Assembly: GCF_000350225.1 (NCBI RefSeq)
Contig: NW_005179326.1
Coordinates: 343,957 to 407,956 of the forward strand
DNA: 64,000 nt
Direction of reading: 5' to 3'
Source: Chondrus crispus
Taxonomy: Eukaryota > Rhodophyta > Florideophyceae > Gigartinales > Gigartinaceae
Part shown: piece by piece, positions 1 to 9,850 of the stretch
Layout of the letters: each line of letters opens with the position of its first letter
Numbering within the stretch: position 1 is the stretch's first letter
Translations under genes and position numbers: made by a program
Notes under the pieces: generated by a model
The model's input: only the letters and a program-made list of their open reading frames with translations
Told to the model about the DNA's origin: nothing
Databases searched by the model: none

Positions 1-84
1 CCTTCACGTATGCATATTCCACGATTCTCAGAATTGATGGCCTATGACAAGCAACTTTGCTCAGGATTGACGGCCTTCACGCAT

Positions 85-900
85 GATAAATGGCCGCTTT
101 TTGAAGGCTTCAGAACCAGTTCTGTGCATGTAGCTATGCTCATGATCCTGCACAACTCCAACTGCAACGCTTCCCGTTTTCTCAAGTAAAGTCAAAATAG
201 ATGTGGTCAGGTCAGTACCTGACCACTCGCTGCAATGTTCTTCATTTGTATCGATTCAATCCACAACTTATGTTCTGTATAATCAAACTTGCAAGGAACT
301 TCAAACTTCCGAACTTCTCAGTCCATGTTAAGGGATTTTAACCTTGGCGAATTATACTTTATTCTGTTTGGTGGAGAGTACTGTTGAGAAGTACTGTTCA
401 GAAGGACAATCGATTAAGATTGCCTCCGGCAACTGCATAGTTATCTACTTGGCAAGTGTTGTGGCCACGTTTTAAAGGCCCCCGAAACCAGTTCTGAACA
501 TTCGGCTATTCTTCTGTCCCTACAAAACTCCAACTGCAATGCTTCTAACTTCCTCAAGTAAGGTCAAAATAGATGCGGTCAGGTCAGTACCTGACCACTT
601 GCTGCAATGCTCTTCTTTTATATCAATTCAATCCACAATGTGTGTACTGTACAATCAATACATGCAAAGAACTTTAAACCTCCAAACTTCTCAGCACATG
701 GTACGGGAATTTAAGCTTGGCGAACATTTGAGCAAATAAATGCGCGGAGTATTAGACATTTTTCGGTTTTGGGAAGTGTACTTTTCAGATGTTCTGTTTA
801 GAAGGACATTACATTAAGATTGCCTCCGGCAATTGCGTATTTATCCATTTGGAAACTTCTCAGCACATGATAAGGGCTTTTAACCTTGGCGAACATTTGA
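85..900. repeat. Direct repeats, ~372-bp unit
   Basis: A roughly 330-bp block recurs at an offset of about 372 bases: the stretch around 181-224 is repeated around 553-596, and that around 314-350 recurs at 687-720. A third partial copy follows at about 851-900. Each full copy carries a perfect 8-bp inverted repeat with a 4-base loop (GGTCAGGT/ACCTGACC) at 205-224 and 577-596. No gene was recognised. Copies differ by scattered substitutions, so this is an aged local duplication, possibly the end of a mobile element. Confidence 0.7.
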
Positions 901-1148
901 ACAAAGCAACACGAGTCGTATTACACTTTCTTCTGTTTTGTGCAGTGTAATTTTGATATGTACTGATTAGAAGGACATGTTTGAGGTACAACTTTGAATG
1001 TCATGGCATTAGTTTACTGTTGATAAATTACTCTATGACAATGAAAAATGTGAAGATCCGTATCACCACTTGACTACAGGGAATGTTTGAAACAATAGAT
1101 AGGAGCATATGCTTTGATTTAGCACCTTTCTAATGTTTTAAATGTCCT

Positions 1149-2819
1149 TCATCGTCTTTGTTTTCTTTTCTTCTTGCTCTCCAAATTTGAAAACTCGGCT
1201 AATTCGTGTATGCTACTGTGTACGGTGCTTCTTCCAGTGCTTTTGAATATCTTGAACATCTCCATAAACATCTTTGTTCCCCATATTCTCTGTTTCTCTC
1301 TTTTCCCCAGTTTAACTGGAGATCGCACACATAGTGCGTTGGCAGTCGTCGGCATCGGAATTTCGTCGCGCCATATTTTCTGTGAGTTGTTATTCCTAAT
1401 AATGCGATGTGGGTGTACTTCAGCAATCTTCTCAATGTATTGCTCAAATGCTCGTGCTCGTGGGCTAATCACTACACACTTTTGATGCATTCCTTTTACC
1501 CATAGCCCAGATTTTGAGCGACATCTGGACAGAGCGACGTATGCTCCTCCTGCCGGCATCCAATTCCTCACCTCTGAGAAGTCTATTGCCACTTGATCGA
1601 ACGACAAACCTTGTGACCGATGAACTGTCAGGGCGTATGCTGGAATAACTGGAAGTTGGAATCGAGTAGCCAGAATTGTTCCATCATCTCGGTAGACTTC
1701 AAATTTCATGAAGCGAAGGTCCAAAGTTATAGCCTCTTTCGTCGCGTTGTCGGCTTTGGAAACTACAACAACTTTGAGCAAAATTTCCTTATGAGTTTGA
1801 AGGCCGTCTCGAATCTGATTTCCGTCCAGATTGAGAGACATATTGAGAGGTCTGGACCAGATTTCCTGCACTACACATATTGTTCCAGGGAGCAAGTCTC
1901 GAATTTTTCGAGTAAGCATGACCCTAGCACCTTGCTTCAAAAGAATTTCCTGGGGTATTGCTTCGTCCAGCCGCTTTCTGATACCTCCTGTCGCAACTTC
2001 CCGAAGCCCATTCTCGGAGAAAGTATCAAACTTCCGGGATACAACGAGTTGGGATCTTAGCACTCCCAGTCGTTTCATCGTAATTTTCTTGGCGGTTTTC
2101 TTCTGCAAACACAAGCGCACATGTCCAAGTGATGGTTCGTGTTGGCCATGGCTGGTGTAGTTGAGACTCATCATGTCTTTTTGAGTATGCCTTCCCCCTC
2201 TTATCCTTGTCAACAACTCAAAAAAGTCTCTGTCCTTCTTCTGTCTATGATTCGCAGTCAAATAGGCAATAAGGCCTACCCCATCCCCGCCGAAGAGCCT
2301 ATGCCAGCTTCTTCCTTCGTACGCCGACAGATTAATTCTTCCTTTTTCGAGGAGCTTCACGGGTTCCAACTGCAACGGGTCCCCTGAAATAATAATTTGC
2401 CTGCGAGCAAACGGAAAAGCGGCATCCCTCTCCGAATGAGTCAATACCCGCACAACATACTCAATAGCATCTAGCTCACATGCCTTCAGCTGAAAAATTT
2501 CATCAATAACCAGAACTTTCATTCGCATAATTCTGTCTGTCGTGGCTTTCTTCGCCAGCACCCTTTGTAACAAACTTTCATTCGTAAATCTCCATGACGG
2601 AAGGGCATTGAAAGTGTTGTGAATTGTACTCCCTGCTATTGATTCTGCAGCACTGTTGGTAAATGCGCAGGATATGACGGCATCCTCCGAATACTGCCTT
2701 CTCGCCCACTCTAGCATTTTGTTGATGAGAAATGATTTCCCAGAACCTGCAGATCCAATCAGAGCAATACTTTCCCCATTGCAGAATGCATCAAACGCTC
2801 TTTTCTGAACTGCATCCAT
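1149..2819 (-). CDS. PIF1-like DNA helicase (SF1B)
   Basis: Superfamily 1B helicase of the PIF1/RecD type, an ATP-driven 5'-3' DNA unwinding enzyme expected in the nucleus. All core motifs are visible: Walker A GSAGSGKS near the N-terminus, Walker B VLVIDEIFQL, motif III GDPLQLEPV, motif V with TVHRSQGLSFD, and motif VI VALSRCRS. A basic tail KKKRKQRR ends the protein. The start given is the first ATG in the open frame; the frame stays open to 2879 without another ATG, so a spliced upstream exon or a lost start is possible. PIF1-like helicases are often carried by large eukaryotic transposons, and the neighbouring transposase on the same strand makes that likely here. It lacks the Rep endonuclease expected of a Helitron. 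Confidence 0.85.
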   Translation of the reverse strand: MDAVQKRAFDAFCNGESIALIGSAGSGKSFLINKMLEWARRQYSEDAVISCAFTNSAAESIAGSTIHNTFNALPSWRFTNESLLQRVLAKKATTDRIMRMKVLVIDEIFQLKACELDAIEYVVRVLTHSERDAAFPFARRQIIISGDPLQLEPVKLLEKGRINLSAYEGRSWHRLFGGDGVGLIAYLTANHRQKKDRDFFELLTRIRGGRHTQKDMMSLNYTSHGQHEPSLGHVRLCLQKKTAKKITMKRLGVLRSQLVVSRKFDTFSENGLREVATGGIRKRLDEAIPQEILLKQGARVMLTRKIRDLLPGTICVVQEIWSRPLNMSLNLDGNQIRDGLQTHKEILLKVVVVSKADNATKEAITLDLRFMKFEVYRDDGTILATRFQLPVIPAYALTVHRSQGLSFDQVAIDFSEVRNWMPAGGAYVALSRCRSKSGLWVKGMHQKCVVISPRARAFEQYIEKIAEVHPHRIIRNNNSQKIWRDEIPMPTTANALCVRSPVKLGKREKQRIWGTKMFMEMFKIFKSTGRSTVHSSIHELAEFSNLESKKKRKQRR

Positions 2820-4059
2820 TGGGAGACATACACAGCTCGCCCGATCCGAATTGTAAACGCAGATTGCAGTGCTCTCCACAAGATAGGAGTGGTATATTTG
2901 AAGCTGGCGTCGATGTTATGGGCAATCAATGCAATGATCTCCGGCGGATTGTAGCTGTTGTTGAAGCTGGCGTCGAAGATCAGTACCGTGCGCAGAACAT
3001 ACTGTAGGCAAAGCATATTCGGAATTGGGAACCCAAGTGTCGAGCTCTCGAAAATCTGGATGCCCCTACAGATACTATCGACTTACCAGGGAGACTCCAT
3101 ATTTTGGCGGGAAATGTTTTGCCTCAAGTCCCAGCATGCTCCCCAAATGAGCAGTTGATCTTGCTGCCTCTTATGTCCGTTTTACAATATTGGGCCATAT
3201 TTTTGATGATAGATCTGTCACTCTTCGAGTGGAGGTCACATTTCAACAAAACAATCCTTGGCCTGAAAATTGACATGAGCTCCAAATTCTACGTGATATG
3301 TTGAGACCAAATATAGTATTCTCATCTCATATTGAGATCACATGTAATATTCTCATCTTATTATTTACATCACGTCTCAAATTTAGATGGGCACTGTTGG
3401 TAGTATCATTATGTCATGAGACATGCAAAGTTGCTGGTTTTGGCCAATTTGGATACGAAAATTCCTACCCCGTCCAGTATGAAACTGTGGACTACATCAC
3501 ATGTATGAGGCAGTCATGATCAATAGCCGTCCCCGCCTCTTCACATCAGTCTACAGTGTAGAATCTACACTGCTCCAGTGAGTCCATGCCTACCATGCTC
3601 CCCATATACCACAATGTGGGAAATGTCAAATGTTGATATCAACAAAGCTATACCCTCCGGGTACTCGGCAGAGATTCTGTCAGACGCGACGGGAGCGATG
3701 TACGAGTGAGGTACAAGTTGTACCATAAGGATACAGTACAGCACAACCGGAGCCGTGCTTCTGAGGGTCAAAATCCATGCATCGCTGGAGGATTCTGGAA
3801 CCTGGGTCCTGAGAACGATTGATTCTGGGGCCAGTCCCTCCCGTCTGGTCCCATCCCACAGCCCAGCCCGTGTGGCTTGGCCCGGCTACTTGCGACCTTA
3901 AATTGGATTGAAAAGTGCAGATAAAATTTAATTGAAACATAAAGTTTATTGGTGAGCTCAGTTTTGCATCTCAGATTCAGAGATGAGCCCAATTGGAGAC
4001 TTGATTGATGTCGCTCATTTCAATTTGAGCTCCAGAGGACACGCACGTTTGATCCAATT
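2820..4059. other. Intergenic, no supported gene
   Basis: The short open frames here (for example 2820-3016 on the minus strand) have no recognisable domains. The stretch 3298-3360 contains repeated CTCATCT...ATTGAGAT pairs, and 3950-4035 carries further GAGCT/AGCTC-type inverted motifs that recur elsewhere in the window (8.7 kb, 19.3 kb, 30.9 kb). Confidence 0.4.
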
Positions 4060-7000
4060 TTACTGCTCCGTCTCCGTGGTTTGTACCTCAGTACTGTTCA
4101 GTGCCTGTGCCCCGTCCATATTCAGTTCGGAGCAGCACGCACACTTCAGCCGTTTGATTTGGAAGTACCAAGTATCAATCTCATAGTCCTTCCCCTTCAA
4201 TGCCTTGTACTCCGTATCCGCTCTAAAGTGGGCTCGTATATTAAAAATTAGGACATGATACGCAAGCATAACTATGTAGGCCTGTCTAGATGTCCGTCGC
4301 AGACTTTTCTTCATGGCAGCGATTGGGGCGTTGCGTTGCTCGTGCCCAACTGTGTTGGTCCCATCCATTGAGCTATAGGCTTTTGGGTGGAAAGCTTGTG
4401 AGCACGTGTGATTGACAATGTGGAACGCATCAGAGCATACAGTTGTGTTCTTCATTGCCCACCACAGAGTGTGCATTGCGGATCGATACAGTCCACAGCC
4501 AAAGTCATACAATATGAACTTCGGCATGGTGACAAAGCGAGATACACACACGTCCAGGACAGCCTTCGGGCCTTCCTCCTTATCAAGAACCTTGAATCCG
4601 AGAATTACTGGCTTAGTGCAGGAGCAACAGAAAGTCAAGGCCCCCGGAGTGAAACCTCCTTGCCTCTGTGCATAATTTTTTGTACATGGACTAAACGATT
4701 CTGGGCTGTAGTCTGATTCAATTCCGAAGGGTAACGGTCGAATCTGCGGCATAGATGGGAAGTAAAATCCGTTTATGAAAACAGATTCAATCTGATTCCC
4801 CTCTAGAACTTGTGTCTTTGTAACTGAGAATTCAGCTCTTAAAGCAGATGCCAGACTAAGAAACTTCTGGCGAAGGGCCTCAAAATTTGAAGTACCCCAT
4901 TCGCGAGCGTAGGAAGCAGCAGATCCAATGACGGTCTGTTCGCCAGAAGTTCGGAATTCCTTCTGCTTAGGTGCGGCTTCCGTCAGTTTGTCATACGTTC
5001 GGTAAAAGATATCAATGCAGGAATGCACTTCTTGCAGCAGATCGGCGAAGACAACAGCCGCAGAACATGAGCCAATATCTCTTGACCTTTGCTGTCTCCG
5101 CTGCAACTCATCTAATTGAGCGATCCCAGTTATTCCGTTGTAGAAGATCCTATTCTCAAAAAGTATATCCATGTGTCTGGAACCGTCCAAAAAATTAATT
5201 TTAGATTCCCTGTGATCGCGAAGTTTCTTGTCCAAAGAGAGTCCACTATACTCCCTCAGCATTTGTATCAACTCTTCCATAGAATTGAGCTGTTCGTGCT
5301 TCGCCACGTTCGGAAGCGGACCTTCTACGATGACAGTAAGAAGTTTGAAGATATCAACCTTTTGAAACTCTTTCATCTCCTGCGTAGCAGGTCCCCACAA
5401 CATTTCCTGACGTAAATTGCGCAATCTATGAAGGTCTGGTAAGGGTAATGTGTATGAGGAACGAACTGAACCCTCTTGCGAAATTGTATGCCGGATCTCA
5501 GGTGAAAGTTCTGGCACATGAAGTCGCAGATGAGAGACCAGGGATTCCCACCGCTGGTTTCTTTGACTGGAGCGTCGAGTGAGATCGTGTTGAAGCACTG
5601 CTAAGAGCAAGCTGTTTCGAATGGAAACGACATCGAACAGGATTGACAGAAATGATCGAAGGCGACACAAAGTGCTATTCTCACCCACGTCGTTACTGGA
5701 GTCCTTTGGATGTTGCCCACATATGTACTCCTTATCAAAGAATCCGGGAGGTAGAACGTTTTCCTGTAGCATTCTTAAGGCAGCACAAACCGAGGGGAGA
5801 TTGGCCTCGGATACGTCAATGCGCTTTCCCTTCAGCACATTCATCAGCAGTACGGCATTGGTCTGCTTTCTTATAAGTGACGAGCGCAGACGCGCCTTTC
5901 TAATTACTGCTCCTGCAAAAGGCCTACAAGAAGCCGTAATATTGGTGAAGGTTTCTGACAAATGGCTCTGCGATCCGAGCCAGATTCCATCAACGCATAG
6001 TGCAGTCATTTTTGGACGCACACTTCCATTCGCCGGCGTCGATATTAGCGGTTGACAGGTCGTACATGTGAAGAACTGAGATGGTGGATCTTTTTTCATG
6101 AGATGCATACCAAGAACACATACACGAAGCAAGGTTTTGACAGAACGAGGTTGCACCGAGTGATCACCGATACCCGCATTTCGAGATGTAACATGCTTCT
6201 TCAATAATTCTTGTAACCTCGCTGTGAGAGTCCCGCTTCCAAGAACCACACCTTCGCACGTCTGTCGCATTGCTATATGTGTAATTCCGGTGGTTATACT
6301 CTCGAAGGTCATGCAATGTTCTCTTCCGTCAGCGGAAACGTCCCGTTCACAAGTTGAGTTTTGACACCGAAAGGTGCGTACGTTAAGTTTGCAAGGTCCG
6401 TAACTAGACATCAACACACCCCTCCGTTCATTGATATATGCTGAGCCACGGGATGCCCCACAATATCTACAAACTGTCGGGGATGGTACAATCACTGTTC
6501 CCCCCTGCCGGGCAATTTCACCAGCATCAAAGTCCAATTTTGTTGATCTGGGGCATGAAGCGACTGTGAGCGGAAGTTGGGACACGGCTTCTTCGAATCG
6601 CAGATAAGTACTGCTTTTTGAGTTGCTTCTAGAGACATGTTGCGCAGAGAAAAGTTCCTTGTTGAGCGCCTGCAGAGCAATTTTGGTGTGGTTGCACATG
6701 TGTCGCGCTACAGCTTCGCAAAAACAGCAAATTAGTGTGGACTGAGGTTCTTTCGTGGATGTTCGCTGGATTCGAACTCGAACTTGGACCGGTATCCAGG
6801 TTACTTGTTCCGATTCAGATACTGGGTGCTCCTTAACCACTGCAATGCAACCTTTATGCATGCTCGTAACGTTTGAGTTATCGTTGGAATGTAAATTACC
6901 CGAGTCAGCGTCGGACTCCAGAACAAGTTGCACAAATTCCTTCCACTTGTAGTCCGTATCTTTCGATGCGAGACCGAAAACATGCTGGACAAAACTGCGG

Positions 7001-7146
7001 AAGGCATGAGTATGAGAGCAGTATGGCTTGAAAACCATGCTTCTCAGATCTTGGAAGCGCGATTGCCCAACGCACGTACATCTTGTGCCCCCATCGTCGT
7101 CGATCCAAACACATAACGCATAGGAATCACCCGGGTTTCGATCCAT
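4060..7146 (-). CDS. KDZ-type DDE transposase with zinc domains
   Basis: Large transposase, about 1,030 residues from the first ATG. A SWIM-like zinc motif (CTC...CSH) lies close to the N-terminus. A second cysteine cluster follows (CRYCG...C...CQNSTC), the kind of CxC domain known to accompany Kyakuja-Dileera-Zisupton transposases. Candidate catalytic acids are the D of LCVDGIWLG, the D of ILYDFGCGLY and the E of VGHEQRN. Between the last two lies the conserved DAFHIVNHTC (D..H...H.C) block. This arrangement also matches the HMGXB3-type domesticated relatives of vertebrates. Reading continues upstream of the ATG to 7308, where one TAA separates it from the 161-codon ORF in the same frame. 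Family assignment is from motifs seen by eye. No terminal inverted repeats were located. Confidence 0.75.
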   Translation of the reverse strand: MDRNPGDSYALCVWIDDDGGTRCTCVGQSRFQDLRSMVFKPYCSHTHAFRSFVQHVFGLASKDTDYKWKEFVQLVLESDADSGNLHSNDNSNVTSMHKGCIAVVKEHPVSESEQVTWIPVQVRVRIQRTSTKEPQSTLICCFCEAVARHMCNHTKIALQALNKELFSAQHVSRSNSKSSTYLRFEEAVSQLPLTVASCPRSTKLDFDAGEIARQGGTVIVPSPTVCRYCGASRGSAYINERRGVLMSSYGPCKLNVRTFRCQNSTCERDVSADGREHCMTFESITTGITHIAMRQTCEGVVLGSGTLTARLQELLKKHVTSRNAGIGDHSVQPRSVKTLLRVCVLGMHLMKKDPPSQFFTCTTCQPLISTPANGSVRPKMTALCVDGIWLGSQSHLSETFTNITASCRPFAGAVIRKARLRSSLIRKQTNAVLLMNVLKGKRIDVSEANLPSVCAALRMLQENVLPPGFFDKEYICGQHPKDSSNDVGENSTLCRLRSFLSILFDVVSIRNSLLLAVLQHDLTRRSSQRNQRWESLVSHLRLHVPELSPEIRHTISQEGSVRSSYTLPLPDLHRLRNLRQEMLWGPATQEMKEFQKVDIFKLLTVIVEGPLPNVAKHEQLNSMEELIQMLREYSGLSLDKKLRDHRESKINFLDGSRHMDILFENRIFYNGITGIAQLDELQRRQQRSRDIGSCSAAVVFADLLQEVHSCIDIFYRTYDKLTEAAPKQKEFRTSGEQTVIGSAASYAREWGTSNFEALRQKFLSLASALRAEFSVTKTQVLEGNQIESVFINGFYFPSMPQIRPLPFGIESDYSPESFSPCTKNYAQRQGGFTPGALTFCCSCTKPVILGFKVLDKEEGPKAVLDVCVSRFVTMPKFILYDFGCGLYRSAMHTLWWAMKNTTVCSDAFHIVNHTCSQAFHPKAYSSMDGTNTVGHEQRNAPIAAMKKSLRRTSRQAYIVMLAYHVLIFNIRAHFRADTEYKALKGKDYEIDTWYFQIKRLKCACCSELNMDGAQALNSTEVQTTETEQ

Positions 7147-7308
7147 GTTTGAGGAATCTCTGCAGCTCGGAAGCCGGGTAAAGTTGGCCGAGATCCCAAT
7201 TGCTGTCCCTGGGAGCTTGTCGATCCGATTTGTTTTTATATCTTGTGAGCATAATCGATTAAAGTTTTCAGAAAGCACTGTCCTTTGAACCGAATCACCC
7301 GCAATGGA

Positions 7309-7794
7309 TTACAACAACGCCAAGGCATTCTTACGACTCTCGCATAAATCCACGAGCATGTGCGCCATTACGACTCTAGTGAGTTCGGCAAACTTTTCGC
7401 CATCTCTAATGGAAACTTCCCGGTGTCGTCCCCCACTGCCATGGTGGCTTCCAGTTCTACGCTGCCCGACGGTTTCGAATGTGAACCGCTGCGGCTCACG
7501 CGAGTCCGATGCATTCATTTCCGGCACGAGTGAACCAGCAACGTTACTAGTCCGCGAACGATCGCACGTAGGCCCGTCACAGTCGGATGGGCCAAATTCG
7601 TTCAATGAGCTTCCCGATTCACGGCAAGAAGACCCACCTAGAACTGCATCCACAGAGTTCATCCCTGTATCTTCGGCCCTCATCAGTGCGCCGCAAGATT
7701 GAACATATTTGGAGTATGACACCAAGTCTGACATGCCGTTAACGCCCTCCAGGCGGCTATTGGCAATGTTATCAATCCTTCTTCTTTTCGGCAT
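7309..7794 (-). CDS. Hypothetical ORF in frame with transposase
   Basis: 161 residues, starting at an ATG with an NLS-like MPKRRRID and rich in Ser, Gly and charged residues; no known domain. Its TAA stop is followed in the same reading frame by an uninterrupted sense stretch that runs into the KDZ transposase. It could be the N-terminal region of one longer transposase broken by a single nonsense change, a separate small protein, or an exon spliced past the stop. Mobile-element context is inferred from position only. Confidence 0.45.
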   Translation of the reverse strand: MPKRRRIDNIANSRLEGVNGMSDLVSYSKYVQSCGALMRAEDTGMNSVDAVLGGSSCRESGSSLNEFGPSDCDGPTCDRSRTSNVAGSLVPEMNASDSREPQRFTFETVGQRRTGSHHGSGGRHREVSIRDGEKFAELTRVVMAHMLVDLCESRKNALALL

Positions 7795-7799
7795 TCCTC

Positions 7800-9300
7800 T
7801 ATCACAACCAATTCTTAGATCAAATAAACAAAGAGCACTGGTTCCGTGAATGATAATTGTTCGGAGGTTGATCTCGGCAGCGACGATGACCCTGTAACAT
7901 TACGGGATGCGCGTTCGAAATTCGAAGTAGCGAAGTTCAACAGTTCAACTTCGAAGTGAGCAAAGAGAAGTACAGGTAAACTTTACATGTAAATCACCGT
8001 GGGACACAGACATGCACATTGTGGCCCCTCTCAATATGACATATCAAGCAAAGGAGATAGAGTGGTATGGTACAGTACACTACGTGTATTTGAGGCGTCA
8101 AGCAGGGTGACAATGTCTACAGAGAGAGAGTACAGTGTACAGTATGGTACCGGCAGGCAAAGTACTTGAGAATGGGTTTGTTGAGAATTGATTTGGATCT
8201 CAAGGCAAGATCCAGACAGCGGATAATACCGTTTATAACGGCGATATCGATTATCAACGTCATTAGTTTATATTTGTGCATCTGCTTCAGGCTTCAATTG
8301 GTACCAATATTATTTCCTTGTTTATTGCTGTTCACAGGATGGCATGCTGACGGATCCGCCGCCCTACGTGGCCTGCAACGGGCACGCCATTATCTGTAAA
8401 CGTTATACTGTACAGTAGGATTATACTGTACGTTCTCTCCTGCTAGCAGGAAAGTTTCATGAGAGGGAATCCTTGTGAGATGTAAGATCTTGCAGCATAC
8501 CGCTCCACTACACGTAGCTGCACCGGATGACGCATGGCTGCCTGGACAGCACGATAGAGCCGCTTTATATGATTCGTAAAGCTGCATATTACAGAAACTG
8601 GCTGGAGGAGCCCCGGGCGATAACATCCTGAAGTTCAAAATTTCCCAAACATTATGTCGAGCCCGGGAATGTATACATTTCCGGGCTCGATCTATATATA
8701 GATGAGCTTAATGTAATGTGTCTTCGACAGAATTGAGCTTAATTTCAGTTGCAATTCCTATAGCTCATCTCAATTAGAGCTTCAGGTTTCAGAGCTCCGC
8801 TACATTTCAGCATTACTTGGATCTGTTGCAGTAGCGTTTCCTCCAATGGAACCTACTGGAGACTATACCGTTACAGGCACTCGCCTTTTGCACGGTCTCG
8901 CCGTGGCCCGGTGAAGTGCCCGCTACTAGGTCCTGCTCTACCACTATAGTACTGTAGAGTACCCCTCCAGGGGTATACGTAACACTCGCAGGAGGGTACA
9001 GTACTACCCTTCGAAGGGTAAAGCAGATCATGCCGCCCGGTCGTTTTCTGCAGGTGGTGAGGTGGCGAGTGGGACAATCTGACCTCAGGTGACTCAGCTT
9101 ATCTGTCGGGACATGAGAGGGGATAGAATGAGGTTCGTAGCTCAAAGTGAGATGAGCTGCCGCCGTAAGGGTAGCGAAATCTCATAACCGTTATTGCCCC
9201 TAACAGTATCCCTCTTTCGCCATAGAGCACAAGGAGTAAATGCCATCTCTTTTTGCGTCACATCGTATTAATTGCTCTGCAAATCTCTCAAGGACGTACT
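7800..9300. other. Intergenic, with palindrome
   Basis: No convincing gene. The longest open frame (8813-9145, minus) has no recognisable features. The region holds the palindrome at 8657-8690 and, at 8700-8800, repeated GAGCTTAAT / CTCATCTCAATTAGAGCTT motifs resembling those near 4.0, 19.3 and 30.9 kb. TACAGTAC-type short palindromes are frequent. Confidence 0.4.
8657..8690. repeat. 34-bp near-perfect palindrome
   Basis: The arms TCGAGCCCGG and CCGGGCTCGA enclose an AATGTATACATT core centred at 8673.5. Only one base pair of the 34-bp palindrome is mismatched. No gene is associated with it; it may be a recombination site, the fused ends of a foldback element, or chance. Confidence 0.7.
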
Positions 9301-9304
9301 TCTG

Positions 9305-9850
9305 ATGGCAACTGAACTAACAATGCCGCCAAATACCATTCCTACTGCAGATTCGTGTAGTTGTTTCACCCCGACTGCTGTTCATTGCATACGCCTTCTC
9401 CAACGTCAAAGAGTTCCACAAGGTGCGTTGTTTACCACCTTGGGTATCAATGGTGCCATGGCCACTGCACTGACGCATGTGCTCTCGACACTTTCATATG
9501 TTGAACAACAAGTCGAAAAGTCTTCCGATCTGAAGAGCGTTCAGTTCCAAGTCACAGCGAAGATCGGCGCAAGTACAACTTCTGAGACCGTCATTCACCT
9601 CCGAAATGCCGTCTTCGATGCGCCGAAAGAACACCTCGAAGTTTGTGATGCGGAAGTCAAAGGCGACCAAGATCATAATGATTGTACACCTGACCGTCCA
9701 GGTCGTCAAGAATCCTGTGTGATATCAAATCCATCCGATGTATTTTTGAAGAACATTGACAGAATTCCACCAAATACTGGAGAGAAAGAATCCCCTTTGA
9801 GAAAAAACTATGCACGGAACGTTTCCGTGCGCCATTGGAGAATGGAATGA
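9305..9850 (+). CDS. Hypothetical protein, upstream ORF of pair
   Basis: About 181 residues from the first ATG in the frame. I do not recognise a domain. The first half is hydrophobic/neutral with several cysteines (SCSCF), the second half is hydrophilic and charged. Its TGA stop overlaps the ATG of the next ORF as ATGA. Either the two ORFs are translated separately, or they are one gene broken by a one-base frameshift. It is on the opposite strand to the flanking transposase and helicase genes, in a mobile-element-rich stretch. Confidence 0.45.
   Translation: MATELTMPPNTIPTADSCSCFTPTAVHCIRLLQRQRVPQGALFTTLGINGAMATALTHVLSTLSYVEQQVEKSSDLKSVQFQVTAKIGASTTSETVIHLRNAVFDAPKEHLEVCDAEVKGDQDHNDCTPDRPGRQESCVISNPSDVFLKNIDRIPPNTGEKESPLRKNYARNVSVRHWRME

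Noticed and set aside
1149..2879. Helitron replication-helicase gene
   Set aside because: The helicase domain is present but no Rep endonuclease (HUH) motif or typical Helitron end was seen.
8813..9145. 110-codon minus-strand ORF
   Set aside because: No domain, unusual composition, and overlapping frames of similar length in the same stretch.
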